A DNA stretch of 19,147 nucleotides from an uncultured Brachyspira sp. (GCF_910578695.1 NZ_CAJTQJ010000008.1:1-19147), one strand, 5' to 3'; counted from the stretch's first letter, positions 1 through 8,955 are shown. The notes: generated by a model not told the origin, from the letters alone. Translations and numbers: made by a program.

Positions 1-64
1 CCGCCTTTGGCGAATTTATTTGCACGTCTGTGCCCCTGTGGGGCTGGCTTCGGCTCGCTTTTTT
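1..64. repeat. GC-rich cluster of four small hairpins
   Basis: Four mini-hairpins follow one another in a GC-rich island within AT-rich DNA: CGCC-TTT-GGCG at 2-12, GCAC-GTCT-GTGC at 22-33, GCCCC-TGT-GGGGC at 32-44, and a stem with a C(TTCG)G tetraloop at 46-55, followed by a T-run at 59-64. Hairpins 2 and 3 share two bases, so they are mutually exclusive or alternate. A near-identical piece of the 47-65 segment recurs in inverse orientation at 19128-19147, which suggests a dispersed intergenic repeat. No reading frame of note crosses it. The left part may be cut by the window edge. Confidence 0.6.
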
Positions 65-73
65 ATTATTACT

Positions 74-141
74 AATAAAAAACTTGTTCGTCAATAACTC
101 CTGCCATTCTACGAATGTCAGGCACTCACAAGTTTTTTATT
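74..141. terminator. large inverted repeat, probable bidirectional terminator
   Basis: A perfect 14-base inverted repeat (AATAAAAAACTTGT at 74-87, ACAAGTTTTTTATT at 128-141) encloses a second hairpin at 100-122 (arms CCTGCCATTC and GAATGTCAGG, one mismatch, loop TAC). The outer arms give an A-run before and a T-run after the stem on both strands, as in a bidirectional intrinsic terminator. It lies downstream of the minus-strand gene ending at 300 and of whatever lies left of the window. It could equally be a mobile palindromic repeat. Confidence 0.5.
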
Positions 142-203
142 GTTGCCAGCTATAAACTTCTTTTATTCCTAATCTTCTTTCTTATTCTAACATTATTTGA
201 TTG

Positions 204-261
204 CTGTAAAATAATCATTTAGAGTATTAAAATATTTCTCACCCATAAATATATTTTACAG
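204..261. repeat. 10-base inverted repeat with long loop
   Basis: CTGTAAAATA at 204-213 is matched by TATTTTACAG at 252-261, separated by 38 bases. It lies just beyond the stop of the minus-strand gene ending at 300. There is no T-run directly after the stem on either strand, so a terminator role is uncertain. The rest of 142-299 shows nothing recognisable. Confidence 0.3.
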
Positions 262-299
262 TGAAAATATAAAAAGTAAAGAAAAAATTATTTAATACG

Positions 300-1637
300 C
301 TAATTATTTTCTGAATACCAATTAGTATTACGGGTGAAATACATAGCAAATGCAATAACGGCAAATAAGCCTAATGTTCCCATAAGCAATGCATAATCGG
401 TAAGCTGAAGTATGCCGAATAAAAATATATAAATTAAAGCCTCTGCAGACGCCATTGAAATAGTATATTTAGGCGATTTTATTATATATCCTATATATAT
501 AGAAGTTAAAGCTGTTACCATAAATGCACTTATAAAATAACTTAAATTAAAATTGATATGCTCTGATATAGCTAATAAAAGCAGATAGAATACAGCATTA
601 GTTATACCTATAAGAATATACTGTACAGGGTGAATTCTCTTCTTTGAAAGCACCTCGCATAAAAATAATATAAAAAACGGAATGAATATAAAAAGTATAG
701 CATATTTTACGCTTCTTGAAGTTTTCTGATAATTATCATTTAGAAGAAGAAAAGATACAAAAACATTATTATTCTTAATATCTGCATTATAATTAGCATT
801 TTCATCGCTAGTCCAATATTTTGTAAAAGGAGTATTGAAGCTTGCTATATTCCACTCAGCATTAAATCCGTTATTATTAACTTCTCTTTTTGAAGGAAGA
901 AATCCTCCTGTAAAACTAGGATCTTTCCATTTTGAAGATATTATAAAAGTATTTTCAGAAGCTAAAGGCGTTATTATAAGAGAGTTTCCGCCTTGAATAT
1001 ACATATCAATATTAAAATCAAAGCCGTTTAATATTTTATCTCTCGAAATAGAATACAAAAATTTATGAGTAAACATACTTAAATTTATATTAATATTTTT
1101 CTCATAATATGAAAGCTCTTCATTTTCATTAATTAATATATTAGGAAGCTTCATAAAATTTTTTTTATTTCCTATACCCAATATAAGCATAGCCTCATCA
1201 TAAAGTATTATATTATTATTTTCATCTAAATTGTATATATCAGAATTATATTTATCGAATCTTCCATTAATATTTAATAAAGAATTAAAAACAGGTGCTT
1301 TAAATATACCTCTGTTTAAGCTTAAAACTTCTACATCTCCTTTTATATTATACTGATTAGGCATATAAAAAATATATTTTCTTATATAGCTTATTTCTTT
1401 GGTTTCATTATTAATAACTCTATTTAAATAAGGTATTGCAATAACAATGCCTTGTATATCGGCACTGCCTCCTACAGGGTCTATTATAGAAGATACTGCT
1501 TCTCTTTGATATCTCATTCTGTCTTTTACAACGCTGTTTATAAAAGCCATTGGAATTAAAAGCAAAAGTCCTAATATCACTATTATAAGTATTTTAAATC
1601 CTAAAGTCTTTGTAATCGGATTAATATCTTTTATCAT
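300..1637 (-). CDS. creD: CreD family inner membrane protein
   Basis: This 445-residue protein matches the CreD family in length and plan. One membrane segment lies near residues 13-33, followed by a large extracytoplasmic region to about 308 and five closely packed hydrophobic helices from about 310 to 435. Family-type motifs are visible: a W-x-D-P-S-F-x-G-x-F-L-P stretch near 237-248, GFNAEW at 257-262, and RIHPVQYILIG near 334-344 followed by a helix ending in SEH. CreD is known from enterobacteria as an envelope protein controlled by the CreBC two-component system and linked to colicin and beta-lactam responses; its biochemical role is unclear. No creB or creC is visible in this window. 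The start is supported by a GAGG ribosome site five bases before the ATG. It lies 89 bases after the chemoreceptor gene with no obvious terminator between, so read-through is possible. Confidence 0.85.
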   Translation of the reverse strand: MIKDINPITKTLGFKILIIVILGLLLLIPMAFINSVVKDRMRYQREAVSSIIDPVGGSADIQGIVIAIPYLNRVINNETKEISYIRKYIFYMPNQYNIKGDVEVLSLNRGIFKAPVFNSLLNINGRFDKYNSDIYNLDENNNIILYDEAMLILGIGNKKNFMKLPNILINENEELSYYEKNININLSMFTHKFLYSISRDKILNGFDFNIDMYIQGGNSLIITPLASENTFIISSKWKDPSFTGGFLPSKREVNNNGFNAEWNIASFNTPFTKYWTSDENANYNADIKNNNVFVSFLLLNDNYQKTSRSVKYAILFIFIPFFILFLCEVLSKKRIHPVQYILIGITNAVFYLLLLAISEHINFNLSYFISAFMVTALTSIYIGYIIKSPKYTISMASAEALIYIFLFGILQLTDYALLMGTLGLFAVIAFAMYFTRNTNWYSENN

Positions 1638-1726
1638 ATATGCCTCAAATTTATTATAATAAACTCTTATATTATAATTTTAAATTTATAAAAACACAAT
1701 ATTAGAGACATTTTTTATAAAACCTA

Positions 1727-4558
1727 TTACCATTTAAGAACGAATTCAGTATAAATCTCGCCGTCTCTAATAGATTTTGTAATTTCCATAGTTGACCTTA
1801 TATGAGTAAGAGACTCAAGGAAAAGACTAGCCCAAGCAAGTATAGCAAGCTCAATAACTTCAGGGTCTTCATTAAAGTTAGTAAGATGAACCACCAATAA
1901 TTTTTTTCTAGCTTTTATTAATTCAATTTTAGCAGGGTCAAATAAATCAGGGAATATATGTTCTGCTGCATATCCTAAAGCAAAATGCTTAGGCATAAAG
2001 AAAAGCAGAGGCTTTATATATTTAGGAACTATCTGATAATAATGATATTCAGAAATTTCTTTAATGCCTGTATTAGCCCCTGAATAGAATAAATCGCATA
2101 CCAATTTATAAGGCTTATGGAATGATGTTATATACGGATACCATTCCTTACTTGATATTTCATTTTTGAATATTAAAGAAGATGAAGGCTCCATCTCTGT
2201 TACCCATCTTTGATAGCCCTCCTCTCCGAATTTTGTTTTTATAAATTCTTTTAATATTATAAGAGTTAAGCCTTTTACCCTTTGAGTAACCGCATCTTTT
2301 CTGCCTTTTATATCCTTAATCTTATACTGAGATATTTCTGTTTCAAGCCCTGATAATAATCTGTTATTGTCATTAGAAAATTTATTCATACTATTTGCAG
2401 AATTAGAAAGATCATTTGAACTCTCTGAAATTTTTTCTACGCTTGCATGTATAGACTCGGATATGCCTTTTAATTTATTCATAGTTTTTGATGTAGAAAT
2501 CGAAATATTATTAAGAGCTTCAAGACTATTTTTTATGTTTCCAAGTTTATCAGCCATATCAATATACTGAGTTTTAATATGCTCGCTTGACTGAGATATT
2601 TTAGTAATAGAATCTACTATCTCATTAATAGCCCTTAGCTGCTCAACAGAAGATACATGCACAGTGTCCATTATATCAGTAACTTCCTGTACATCTTTAG
2701 TAAGCAAATCAAACTGCTCAGTAGATTCTGTTAAATCATTTGTAGTTATAATAATTTTTTCTTCTATATTTTGAAGCACCTTATTTGCATTATCTGCCTG
2801 TTCATTTGAAACTTCTGATAATTTACGAATCTCTTCGGCAACAACAGCAAAACCAGAGCTATATTTTCCAGCGTGAGCTGCCTCAATAGCAGCATTCATA
2901 GCTAAAAGATTTGTCTGATGTGCTATATTCCTAATAGAGCTTACGAAATTGGAAATAAAGCCTAAAGCATTTCTCAAATCTCCTGTAGCCATAGAAGTAG
3001 CCTGCATTTTTTCTTTACTCTTTACAGAAGCAACCGATAAATCTTTAGCCTTATTTGTGGCTTTAGAAATAATAGCATCTATATTTTCTATAGTTTTACT
3101 CATTTCCTCTACAGAAGTAACTATCTGCTCTATATTTTCGCCTTCTTCAATAATATTATTCTGAAGCTCTCTAGTATCTCTTTCAACTGAGTCAATATTA
3201 TTTGTATTTGAAGATATATATTCCTGCATATTCTGATTGCTGCTTTCTACAATTTCTACTTGGCTTAATTCATCATTAACATTATTTTTTATAATTTCTA
3301 TATTATTATTGATACTGTATATTATTTCTAAATTATCGCTTATCTTTTTGGATAATGTATCGCTTTGCTTTTTAGAAGTTAATATAGTTTTCTTTACGCT
3401 TGAAAGTATATTTTGAAGAGAATTATTTAAAATTCCAACCCATTTTGTCATCTCTCCTATTTCATCGCCTCCTGAAATAGCAGGTATATTAACTGTTAAA
3501 TCTTTATTATCTACAGAATCGCCTATAGCATCTGATATCTTCGTAATAGAGCTGAACAATACTTTAATAAAGAATATTATAGCTACTATTGCCATTAAGA
3601 ATGCTATTATAATAGTATAGAATATAGAATTATTCATATCTTTTATTTGCAAAGTAAAATATGAATCAGGTATAAGCATTACTATATTTACAAGTCCTGC
3701 AATAGTAGTAACATAAGACTTATAAGAAGATTCATTAATTTCTATATCATTAACTATAATATCTCCTGTATTTAAATTAGAACTGAATATTTCATAAGCA
3801 TTAGGATATAACAGCTCTACTTTATCATTAATATTAATACTGTCTTTAGAATTAATAATAGTCATATTTTTTTTATCTATTATCAATAAATCAGCATCTT
3901 CTATACTAAGAATATCTTTTATATTCTGCATAGAATAATTAAATAATACTCCCACATTAGCCAAACCTATAACTCTATTATTTGCAGAATCGAGTATTGT
4001 TGATGATACATTAAATGTAGAACCTATATTATCAGTTTCTATATAAGGAGTAAGCATTTTTCTTAAAAGAGGATTATTATCTAATTTATCATAATTATTA
4101 GTAAGATTGCTCCACATAATTTGATTAGTTGTATTCAATTTAGAATATTTATTATCTATAGTAGAGTATATATATGTAGAAAGCATATTATTTTCATTAT
4201 AAACAGCAGAAGGATGAAACATTATGCTGATAATTCTGTCAAAGTATAATTGAGATTCATTTACAGAGGCAGCTAAAAAATCACGAAAATAATTATCCCT
4301 ATATTCTGGAGCAGAGTTTTTTATATTATCATCATATCCTGCACATAAAGTTGCCGCTACCTTTGCCGCTTCTTCTCTTGATGACATTATATTATATTCA
4401 AATTCTTTAACTATTAATCTAAATCTATTATCTAAACTTCTTTCCGTAATAGCAGAAAAAGTTTCTGTATTTAAAGTAGTACTTAAAAAGTTGGTGCTTG
4501 CCGCTACTAGAACCATAACTCCAACAATTATTAAAATTATGCGAATCTTTATACTCAT
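1727..4558 (-). CDS. methyl-accepting chemotaxis protein with extra C-terminal domain
   Basis: This 943-residue chemoreceptor has membrane segment 1 at about 7-25 and a periplasmic sensor region of about 285 residues (probably Cache-like, by length and position). Membrane segment 2 is at about 311-335 and a HAMP region at about 332-385. A long coiled-coil signalling domain follows, with the conserved tip at about 541-590 (IAHQTNLLAMNAAIEAAHAG, then GFAVVAEEIRKL), where CheA and CheW bind. Unlike ordinary receptors it does not end after the coiled coil: residues about 750-943 form an extra globular domain. That domain starts KGLTLIILKEFIKTKFGEEG and ends in a strand-like EFVLKW. Its outline recalls H-NOX or DUF2378-type domains, but the H-NOX YxSxR haem motif is absent. 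A ribosome site AGGAGC lies nine bases before the ATG, and a sigma-28-like promoter lies just upstream. Confidence 0.9.
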   Translation of the reverse strand: MSIKIRIILIIVGVMVLVAASTNFLSTTLNTETFSAITERSLDNRFRLIVKEFEYNIMSSREEAAKVAATLCAGYDDNIKNSAPEYRDNYFRDFLAASVNESQLYFDRIISIMFHPSAVYNENNMLSTYIYSTIDNKYSKLNTTNQIMWSNLTNNYDKLDNNPLLRKMLTPYIETDNIGSTFNVSSTILDSANNRVIGLANVGVLFNYSMQNIKDILSIEDADLLIIDKKNMTIINSKDSININDKVELLYPNAYEIFSSNLNTGDIIVNDIEINESSYKSYVTTIAGLVNIVMLIPDSYFTLQIKDMNNSIFYTIIIAFLMAIVAIIFFIKVLFSSITKISDAIGDSVDNKDLTVNIPAISGGDEIGEMTKWVGILNNSLQNILSSVKKTILTSKKQSDTLSKKISDNLEIIYSINNNIEIIKNNVNDELSQVEIVESSNQNMQEYISSNTNNIDSVERDTRELQNNIIEEGENIEQIVTSVEEMSKTIENIDAIISKATNKAKDLSVASVKSKEKMQATSMATGDLRNALGFISNFVSSIRNIAHQTNLLAMNAAIEAAHAGKYSSGFAVVAEEIRKLSEVSNEQADNANKVLQNIEEKIIITTNDLTESTEQFDLLTKDVQEVTDIMDTVHVSSVEQLRAINEIVDSITKISQSSEHIKTQYIDMADKLGNIKNSLEALNNISISTSKTMNKLKGISESIHASVEKISESSNDLSNSANSMNKFSNDNNRLLSGLETEISQYKIKDIKGRKDAVTQRVKGLTLIILKEFIKTKFGEEGYQRWVTEMEPSSSLIFKNEISSKEWYPYITSFHKPYKLVCDLFYSGANTGIKEISEYHYYQIVPKYIKPLLFFMPKHFALGYAAEHIFPDLFDPAKIELIKARKKLLVVHLTNFNEDPEVIELAILAWASLFLESLTHIRSTMEITKSIRDGEIYTEFVLKW

Positions 4559-4581
4559 TTCAAAATGCTCCTGTATATTTA

Positions 4582-4608
4582 ATATCGGAATTTGAAGTAT
4601 ATATTTTA
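4582..4608 (-). promoter_or_regulatory. sigma-28 (FliA)-like promoter for the long chemoreceptor
   Basis: On the minus strand the sequence reads TAAA, 15 bases, TCCGATAT. The enterobacterial FliA consensus is TAAA-N15-GCCGATAA, so the -35 element and spacing are exact and the -10 element matches at six of eight positions, including the CCGATA core. The -10 ends about 24 bases before the start codon, giving a short leader with the ribosome site near its 5' end. Flagellar-sigma control of a chemoreceptor is the normal expectation. Confidence 0.6.
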
Positions 4609-4700
4609 AAGAATTATAACTATAATATATTTAAAACTAATGGCTGTAAAGAGATATAAATAAAAAAGTATAATATTTTTTATAAAGCATTATATATATA

Positions 4701-4735
4701 AAAAAACGGCGGCATCTAAATAAATAGACGCCGCC
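4701..4735 (-). terminator. intrinsic terminator of flgK
   Basis: Read on the minus strand, an 11-base-pair stem (arms 4725-4735 and 4708-4718, starting GGCGGC, with one G-U pair) and a six-base loop are followed by G and a run of six T. It begins 18 bases after the flgK stop. This is the clearest terminator of the window, and its GC-rich stem stands out in AT-rich DNA. Confidence 0.9.
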
Positions 4736-4753
4736 TAAAAAACTATATATTAC

Positions 4754-6667
4754 TTACACACCCATTCTATTTATCACCACATCAAGAAGCTGATCCATAA
4801 CGCTTACAACCCTAGCAGATGCATTATATCCGTGCTGATACATAGCCATCTGAGCAACTTCTTCATCTAAATTGACTCCAGATACTGACTGTCTTAACTT
4901 TTCTAAATATTCCATAACAACAGTTTGTTTTTCTGTTTCTGCATTGGCTGTCTCTGTTCTTGATGCTATTTTTGATATGCTTCCTATATAAAAGTCATTA
5001 AATGTAGATTTACTCTCTGCCATTATCTCTTTATTTTTTAAATTAGCTATAGCCAAAGCATTAGAGCCGTCTCCTATTCCATTCCATTTATCATTAAAGC
5101 CGTTTCCTGTAGTATCTATGCCTTTTGAAGCTGCTATATAGTTTACATCGTTTCTTATAATATCATTAACTGCAATAGCCGATGCAGGATGTCTGTCCGG
5201 TGTAACAGTAAAGTTTCTAAAATCTCCTGCTAAATTATTTACCTGATTTACTGCCTGCCAATTATAAGCACCGTCTGCACCTGACTGATTTAGCAATCCT
5301 GTAATACCCACAAGAAAATCGCCAGAATCTTCTATATGCTTAATAAAATAAGAAGGCTTTATATAATCATCAAAACCTCTTGCTTTAAGTACAAGTCTGT
5401 TTTTATCATCTAAATAAGCGGATACATTAGCTTCGCTTGAATTAATCTTATCTATTAAATCTCCTACTTTCATCTGAGCAGTATAATCTATGGCAATATC
5501 AGTACCTTCTCTTGTTTTATTTCCAAATATTAAAGTTCCGCTGCTTCCTATACTTGCAGTTGAATCTACAGAATTAATACCGCTTACCTTAAACATTATA
5601 GTAGAATCTTCCTGCCCGTCATTATTAATATCAAAATTACCTATTACAGAAGGAGTAGTTTTTGTAACTGTAAAGAAATCTATGCCTGTTTCCTGATTAA
5701 GTCCGAAACCGCTTCTATGAACTTCATTTACGCTGTCGGCTAAATTCATAGCAAAAGTATCTAAATCATTTACAGCATCAACAGTATCAACATCTCTAAG
5801 CTCTAATAAAGCCTTTAATTCTCCGCCCTCAAACTGTACCTGAACATGATCTTTTTTCCAATAAATATCATACATTCCTTCATTATTAACATTTCTTTCT
5901 ATACTTAATTCGCTTACTATATTGCCCTGAATCAAAGCCCTTCCGCCTATATAAATCATAGTTTCATCAGGATCAATAGATTTTATATCAACATTAGCAA
6001 GAGAAGAAAGCTCATCTAAAAGCAAATCTCTTCTGTCTAATAAATCATTAGGATTTTGCCCCAATGCCTGCTGTTTTACTATCTCTACATTTAAATCTTT
6101 AATAGAATTGGATATATCATTGATTCTATTAACCTTATTTTCAGTTAAATTATTCAAATTATTACGCATACTATTCATTTGATTAAACATCTGATTAATA
6201 GAATTATTTATTCTGTCAGCTCTTTCCACAAGCACCATTCTAGTGCCTCTTTCTGCAGGATTAGAAGCCATTTCCTGCCAAGAATCCCAAAAAGCATCTA
6301 AATCATTTCTCAAATTAGAATTTCCGGGCTCATTATATATAGCTTCCAGCTGCTTTAAATAATCAGACTTTGTTTTCCAATAGCCGTCAGTGCCAAGCTC
6401 CGTCATAATTTTAGAGTCTATGAATTGATCTCTTATTCTCTCTATTGAAGTGATTTCAGCACCCTGTCCTATCTGTCCTGCACGTTCTGCTCTATTCAAA
6501 CTAGGTGCTTCCAAAGGCTTATCAAATGTACGCATTACTACTCTTTGTCTGCTGTATCCTTTAGTTGCAACATTATTTATATTATGCCCTGTAACTTCCA
6601 AAGCTGTTTTGAAGCTCTGAAGGGATCTTTTACCTAATTCTATACCAAAAAATGAGCTTGTTGACAT
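4754..6667 (-). CDS. flgK: flagellar hook-associated protein 1 (FlgK)
   Basis: FlgK forms the first junction zone between hook and filament. The 637-residue product has the two conserved ends that form the D0/D1 coiled-coil. At the N-terminus is SFFGIELGKRSLQSF followed by TGHNINNVATKGYSRQR, the rod/hook motif (about residues 5-42). At the C-terminus is NLDEEVAQMAMYQHGYNASARV with the terminal helix VMDQLLDVVINRMG. The FlgK-type FWDSWQEMASNP motif is at about 126-137. The middle part (about 150-570) is variable, as in other FlgK proteins. The ATG follows AAGGAG by seven bases. The usual partner flgL (HAP3) is not in the window. A sigma-28-like promoter precedes the gene and a strong terminator follows it, so it is probably a single-gene unit. 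Confidence 0.95.
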   Translation of the reverse strand: MSTSSFFGIELGKRSLQSFKTALEVTGHNINNVATKGYSRQRVVMRTFDKPLEAPSLNRAERAGQIGQGAEITSIERIRDQFIDSKIMTELGTDGYWKTKSDYLKQLEAIYNEPGNSNLRNDLDAFWDSWQEMASNPAERGTRMVLVERADRINNSINQMFNQMNSMRNNLNNLTENKVNRINDISNSIKDLNVEIVKQQALGQNPNDLLDRRDLLLDELSSLANVDIKSIDPDETMIYIGGRALIQGNIVSELSIERNVNNEGMYDIYWKKDHVQVQFEGGELKALLELRDVDTVDAVNDLDTFAMNLADSVNEVHRSGFGLNQETGIDFFTVTKTTPSVIGNFDINNDGQEDSTIMFKVSGINSVDSTASIGSSGTLIFGNKTREGTDIAIDYTAQMKVGDLIDKINSSEANVSAYLDDKNRLVLKARGFDDYIKPSYFIKHIEDSGDFLVGITGLLNQSGADGAYNWQAVNQVNNLAGDFRNFTVTPDRHPASAIAVNDIIRNDVNYIAASKGIDTTGNGFNDKWNGIGDGSNALAIANLKNKEIMAESKSTFNDFYIGSISKIASRTETANAETEKQTVVMEYLEKLRQSVSGVNLDEEVAQMAMYQHGYNASARVVSVMDQLLDVVINRMGV

Positions 6668-6713
6668 TATTATGCTCCTTAAAAAATAATTTACTTCTAA
6701 TTAATTACTATAA

Positions 6714-6740
6714 TTATCGTATTTGCAGTAAAATTTATTA
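6714..6740 (-). promoter_or_regulatory. possible sigma-28 promoter for flgK
   Basis: On the minus strand TAAT is followed by 15 bases and TACGATAA. Against TAAA-N15-GCCGATAA this is three of four and six of eight matches with exact spacing. It lies 47 bases before the flgK start. It is weaker than the site before the long chemoreceptor and could be chance in AT-rich DNA. Confidence 0.4.
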
Positions 6741-6903
6741 CACTTTTTTTATTATTATTGTAATCTAAGGTAACATAATAAGGTAAAAATATATATTTAT
6801 CTAAAACTATTAAACTGAATATAATTAAAAAATATTTTTATATATTTATCACTTTATTGATTTATAAAAGTTTATAATTTTTTAAATTAGATTAAAATTA
6901 TAT

Positions 6904-6963
6904 AAAAAATATATGCAGATAAAGACGCTTTATTCAATAAAAATTATCTTTATATCTGCATAT
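6904..6963 (-). terminator. intrinsic terminator of the second chemoreceptor gene
   Basis: The arms ATATGCAGAT (6911-6920) and ATCTGCATAT (6954-6963) pair over ten bases and the stem continues with AAAGA/TCTTT after a two-base bulge. On the minus strand the stem is followed by A and six T. It starts 26 bases after the stop of the chemoreceptor gene. Confidence 0.75.
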
Positions 6964-6989
6964 TTGTATTTATCAGCATTTTATTTGTT

Positions 6990-8828
6990 TTAAACTTTGA
7001 AAAAACTCATAGCACTAGCCAATTCTTTTGCCTGACTTAAAAGAGAGTTAGAAGATTCAGAAGCCTCTTCCACCAAAGAAGCATTCTGCTGTGTTACAGT
7101 ATCCATATCCAAAACAGCTCTATTAATTTGATCAACTCCAGCCTGCTGCTCCACTGCTGTAGAACTGATATCCTGCATAATTTTTGCAGTATCTTCTATT
7201 CTTGACTGAATCTCTGCAAATATATCCTGAGAAGCTCTGGCAGATTCTGTAGCCTTATTAATCTTATCATAAGCATTATCAACTAAATTTGTAATATCCT
7301 TTACCGATGACTGAGTAGTCTGAGCCAAATTTCTAACCTCGCTTGCCACAACAGCAAAACCCTTTCCCATATCTCCTGCTCTTGCCGCCTCTACAGCAGC
7401 ATTCAAAGCAAGTATATTAGTTTGAAAAGCTATATCTTCTATTATTTTTGTAATATCTTTAATCTTTGTGCTTGCCTCATAAACTTCTTCTATATTTTTT
7501 GTAGTTTCTAATATTATATCCCCTGCATTTTGTATGGACTTTCTAGATTCTACCATCATTTTATTTCCTTCTACCGACTGATCTGTTGATGACTTTATTG
7601 TAGAAGCCATTTCCTCCATTGAAGAAGATGTCTGCTCTAAACTAGCAGCCTGTGATTCTGTACGGCGTGATAAATCCATACTTCCCTGAGAAAGCTCCTG
7701 AGCATTTACTCTTATTTCATCTACTGAAGTTCTAACCCTAAAAATAATTTCTGACAGTCTGTCTCTCATATCAAAGAAAGAATTAGCAAGTATTCCTAAT
7801 TCATCTTTACGGTTTATACTTCTATCACTAGATGTTAAATTACCGTTTGAAATCTCTTTAGATATGAAAACTAATTCATCTAATGGTTTTGTAATACTTT
7901 TTATATACATAAATATCAATATACTGCATAATATTACAAATATAGGTCCTATTATAATTGTGCGAAGAATCGTATATTTTATCTCTCCGTATATTTCACT
8001 GTCTAATTTTGAAAATATAACAGACCAAGGCATTATAATAGCATTTTTATAGGCTGCCGTATATTTTTCTTTGCCTCCAATAGTATAGGACTCTATAATT
8101 CCCTCTTCAGTTGTTTTTGTTATATCAAATGCACTGTATAAATCTCCTCCTACAGTCTTATAATTAGAAGAGAGTATTATCTTGCCTAAATCATTTGCTA
8201 CAATAAGATGTCCGTTAATATTTAAATTTTCTATAAAATATTTATTTACTTCTTTCAAATCTAAATTTATATAAACTAATCCTACAAAATTACCTTGAGA
8301 ATCTTTAATTCCTCCGCAAAGAAGCAATGCATGTCCTCCTGTAGTAGATGATATGCTCGGAGAATTATCATAAGTAAATTCATAATTATTAGATTTCATT
8401 CTTAAAAACAAATCTTTATGAATCTCTGCTATAGATGCCCCAGCAAGATTATCATCGGCACTGTCAAGCAGAATATTTCCGTTAATATCTGCTAATCCTA
8501 TATTTATAGCATAAGTATTTGCTAAAGCAAAATCCTTTAATCTATTTAAAGCATCATTTCTTAATGCAGTATCTTCTATACCTAATATGCCGCTAGCTAA
8601 TGTACCTGACTGAGAGTAAGTTGATATTGCAAGCAGCTGTTCATGCAGTATCATATATACCATATATGAATATCCTGAAACTGTAGATGAAAAACCTTCT
8701 AATGAAGATTTTCTTATAGCCCTAGAAGATGACCAAATTGAAATCGAAGCTAATAAAGCTATTGTAATAAAAATAATAGAACTTATTATAACAGGCACTT
8801 TAAATGATAAGCTATGTATTTTTTTCAT
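6990..8828 (-). CDS. methyl-accepting chemotaxis protein
   Basis: This is a conventional 612-residue transmembrane chemoreceptor. Membrane segment 1 is at about 11-33. The periplasmic sensor at about 35-283 carries a Cache-like core (NIGLADINGNILLDS near 109-123 and GNFVGLVYINLDL near 179-191). Membrane segment 2 is at about 286-309, HAMP at about 307-360, and the signalling domain at about 375-600. The tip is canonical: IAFQTNILALNAAVEAARAG, then MGKGFAVVASEVRNLA (about 466-502). The protein ends shortly after the coiled coil and has no CheR-tethering pentapeptide. The ligand cannot be told from sequence. AGAGG lies ten bases before the ATG. No sigma-28-like site was found upstream, unlike the other receptor. 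Confidence 0.95.
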   Translation of the reverse strand: MKKIHSLSFKVPVIISSIIFITIALLASISIWSSSRAIRKSSLEGFSSTVSGYSYMVYMILHEQLLAISTYSQSGTLASGILGIEDTALRNDALNRLKDFALANTYAINIGLADINGNILLDSADDNLAGASIAEIHKDLFLRMKSNNYEFTYDNSPSISSTTGGHALLLCGGIKDSQGNFVGLVYINLDLKEVNKYFIENLNINGHLIVANDLGKIILSSNYKTVGGDLYSAFDITKTTEEGIIESYTIGGKEKYTAAYKNAIIMPWSVIFSKLDSEIYGEIKYTILRTIIIGPIFVILCSILIFMYIKSITKPLDELVFISKEISNGNLTSSDRSINRKDELGILANSFFDMRDRLSEIIFRVRTSVDEIRVNAQELSQGSMDLSRRTESQAASLEQTSSSMEEMASTIKSSTDQSVEGNKMMVESRKSIQNAGDIILETTKNIEEVYEASTKIKDITKIIEDIAFQTNILALNAAVEAARAGDMGKGFAVVASEVRNLAQTTQSSVKDITNLVDNAYDKINKATESARASQDIFAEIQSRIEDTAKIMQDISSTAVEQQAGVDQINRAVLDMDTVTQQNASLVEEASESSNSLLSQAKELASAMSFFKV

Positions 8829-8955
8829 AATAAAAAAACCTCTGTATTAAAATTATGCAATTAAAAAAATATATTTTTATAATAATAGTATTAATATAAC
8901 AATAAAAATAATACTGTCAAATATTTTTTAATTTTTTTAATATATATTTATCATA

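Noticed and set aside
2367..3164. Plus-strand open frames inside the long chemoreceptor gene
   Set aside because: They are antisense shadows of the coiled-coil coding region and show no ribosome sites or family features.
8887..8915. AGTATTA/TAATACT inverted repeat between the second chemoreceptor and the aminotransferase gene
   Set aside because: Seven AT-only-type pairs with a 15-base loop are expected by chance in such DNA; no other support.
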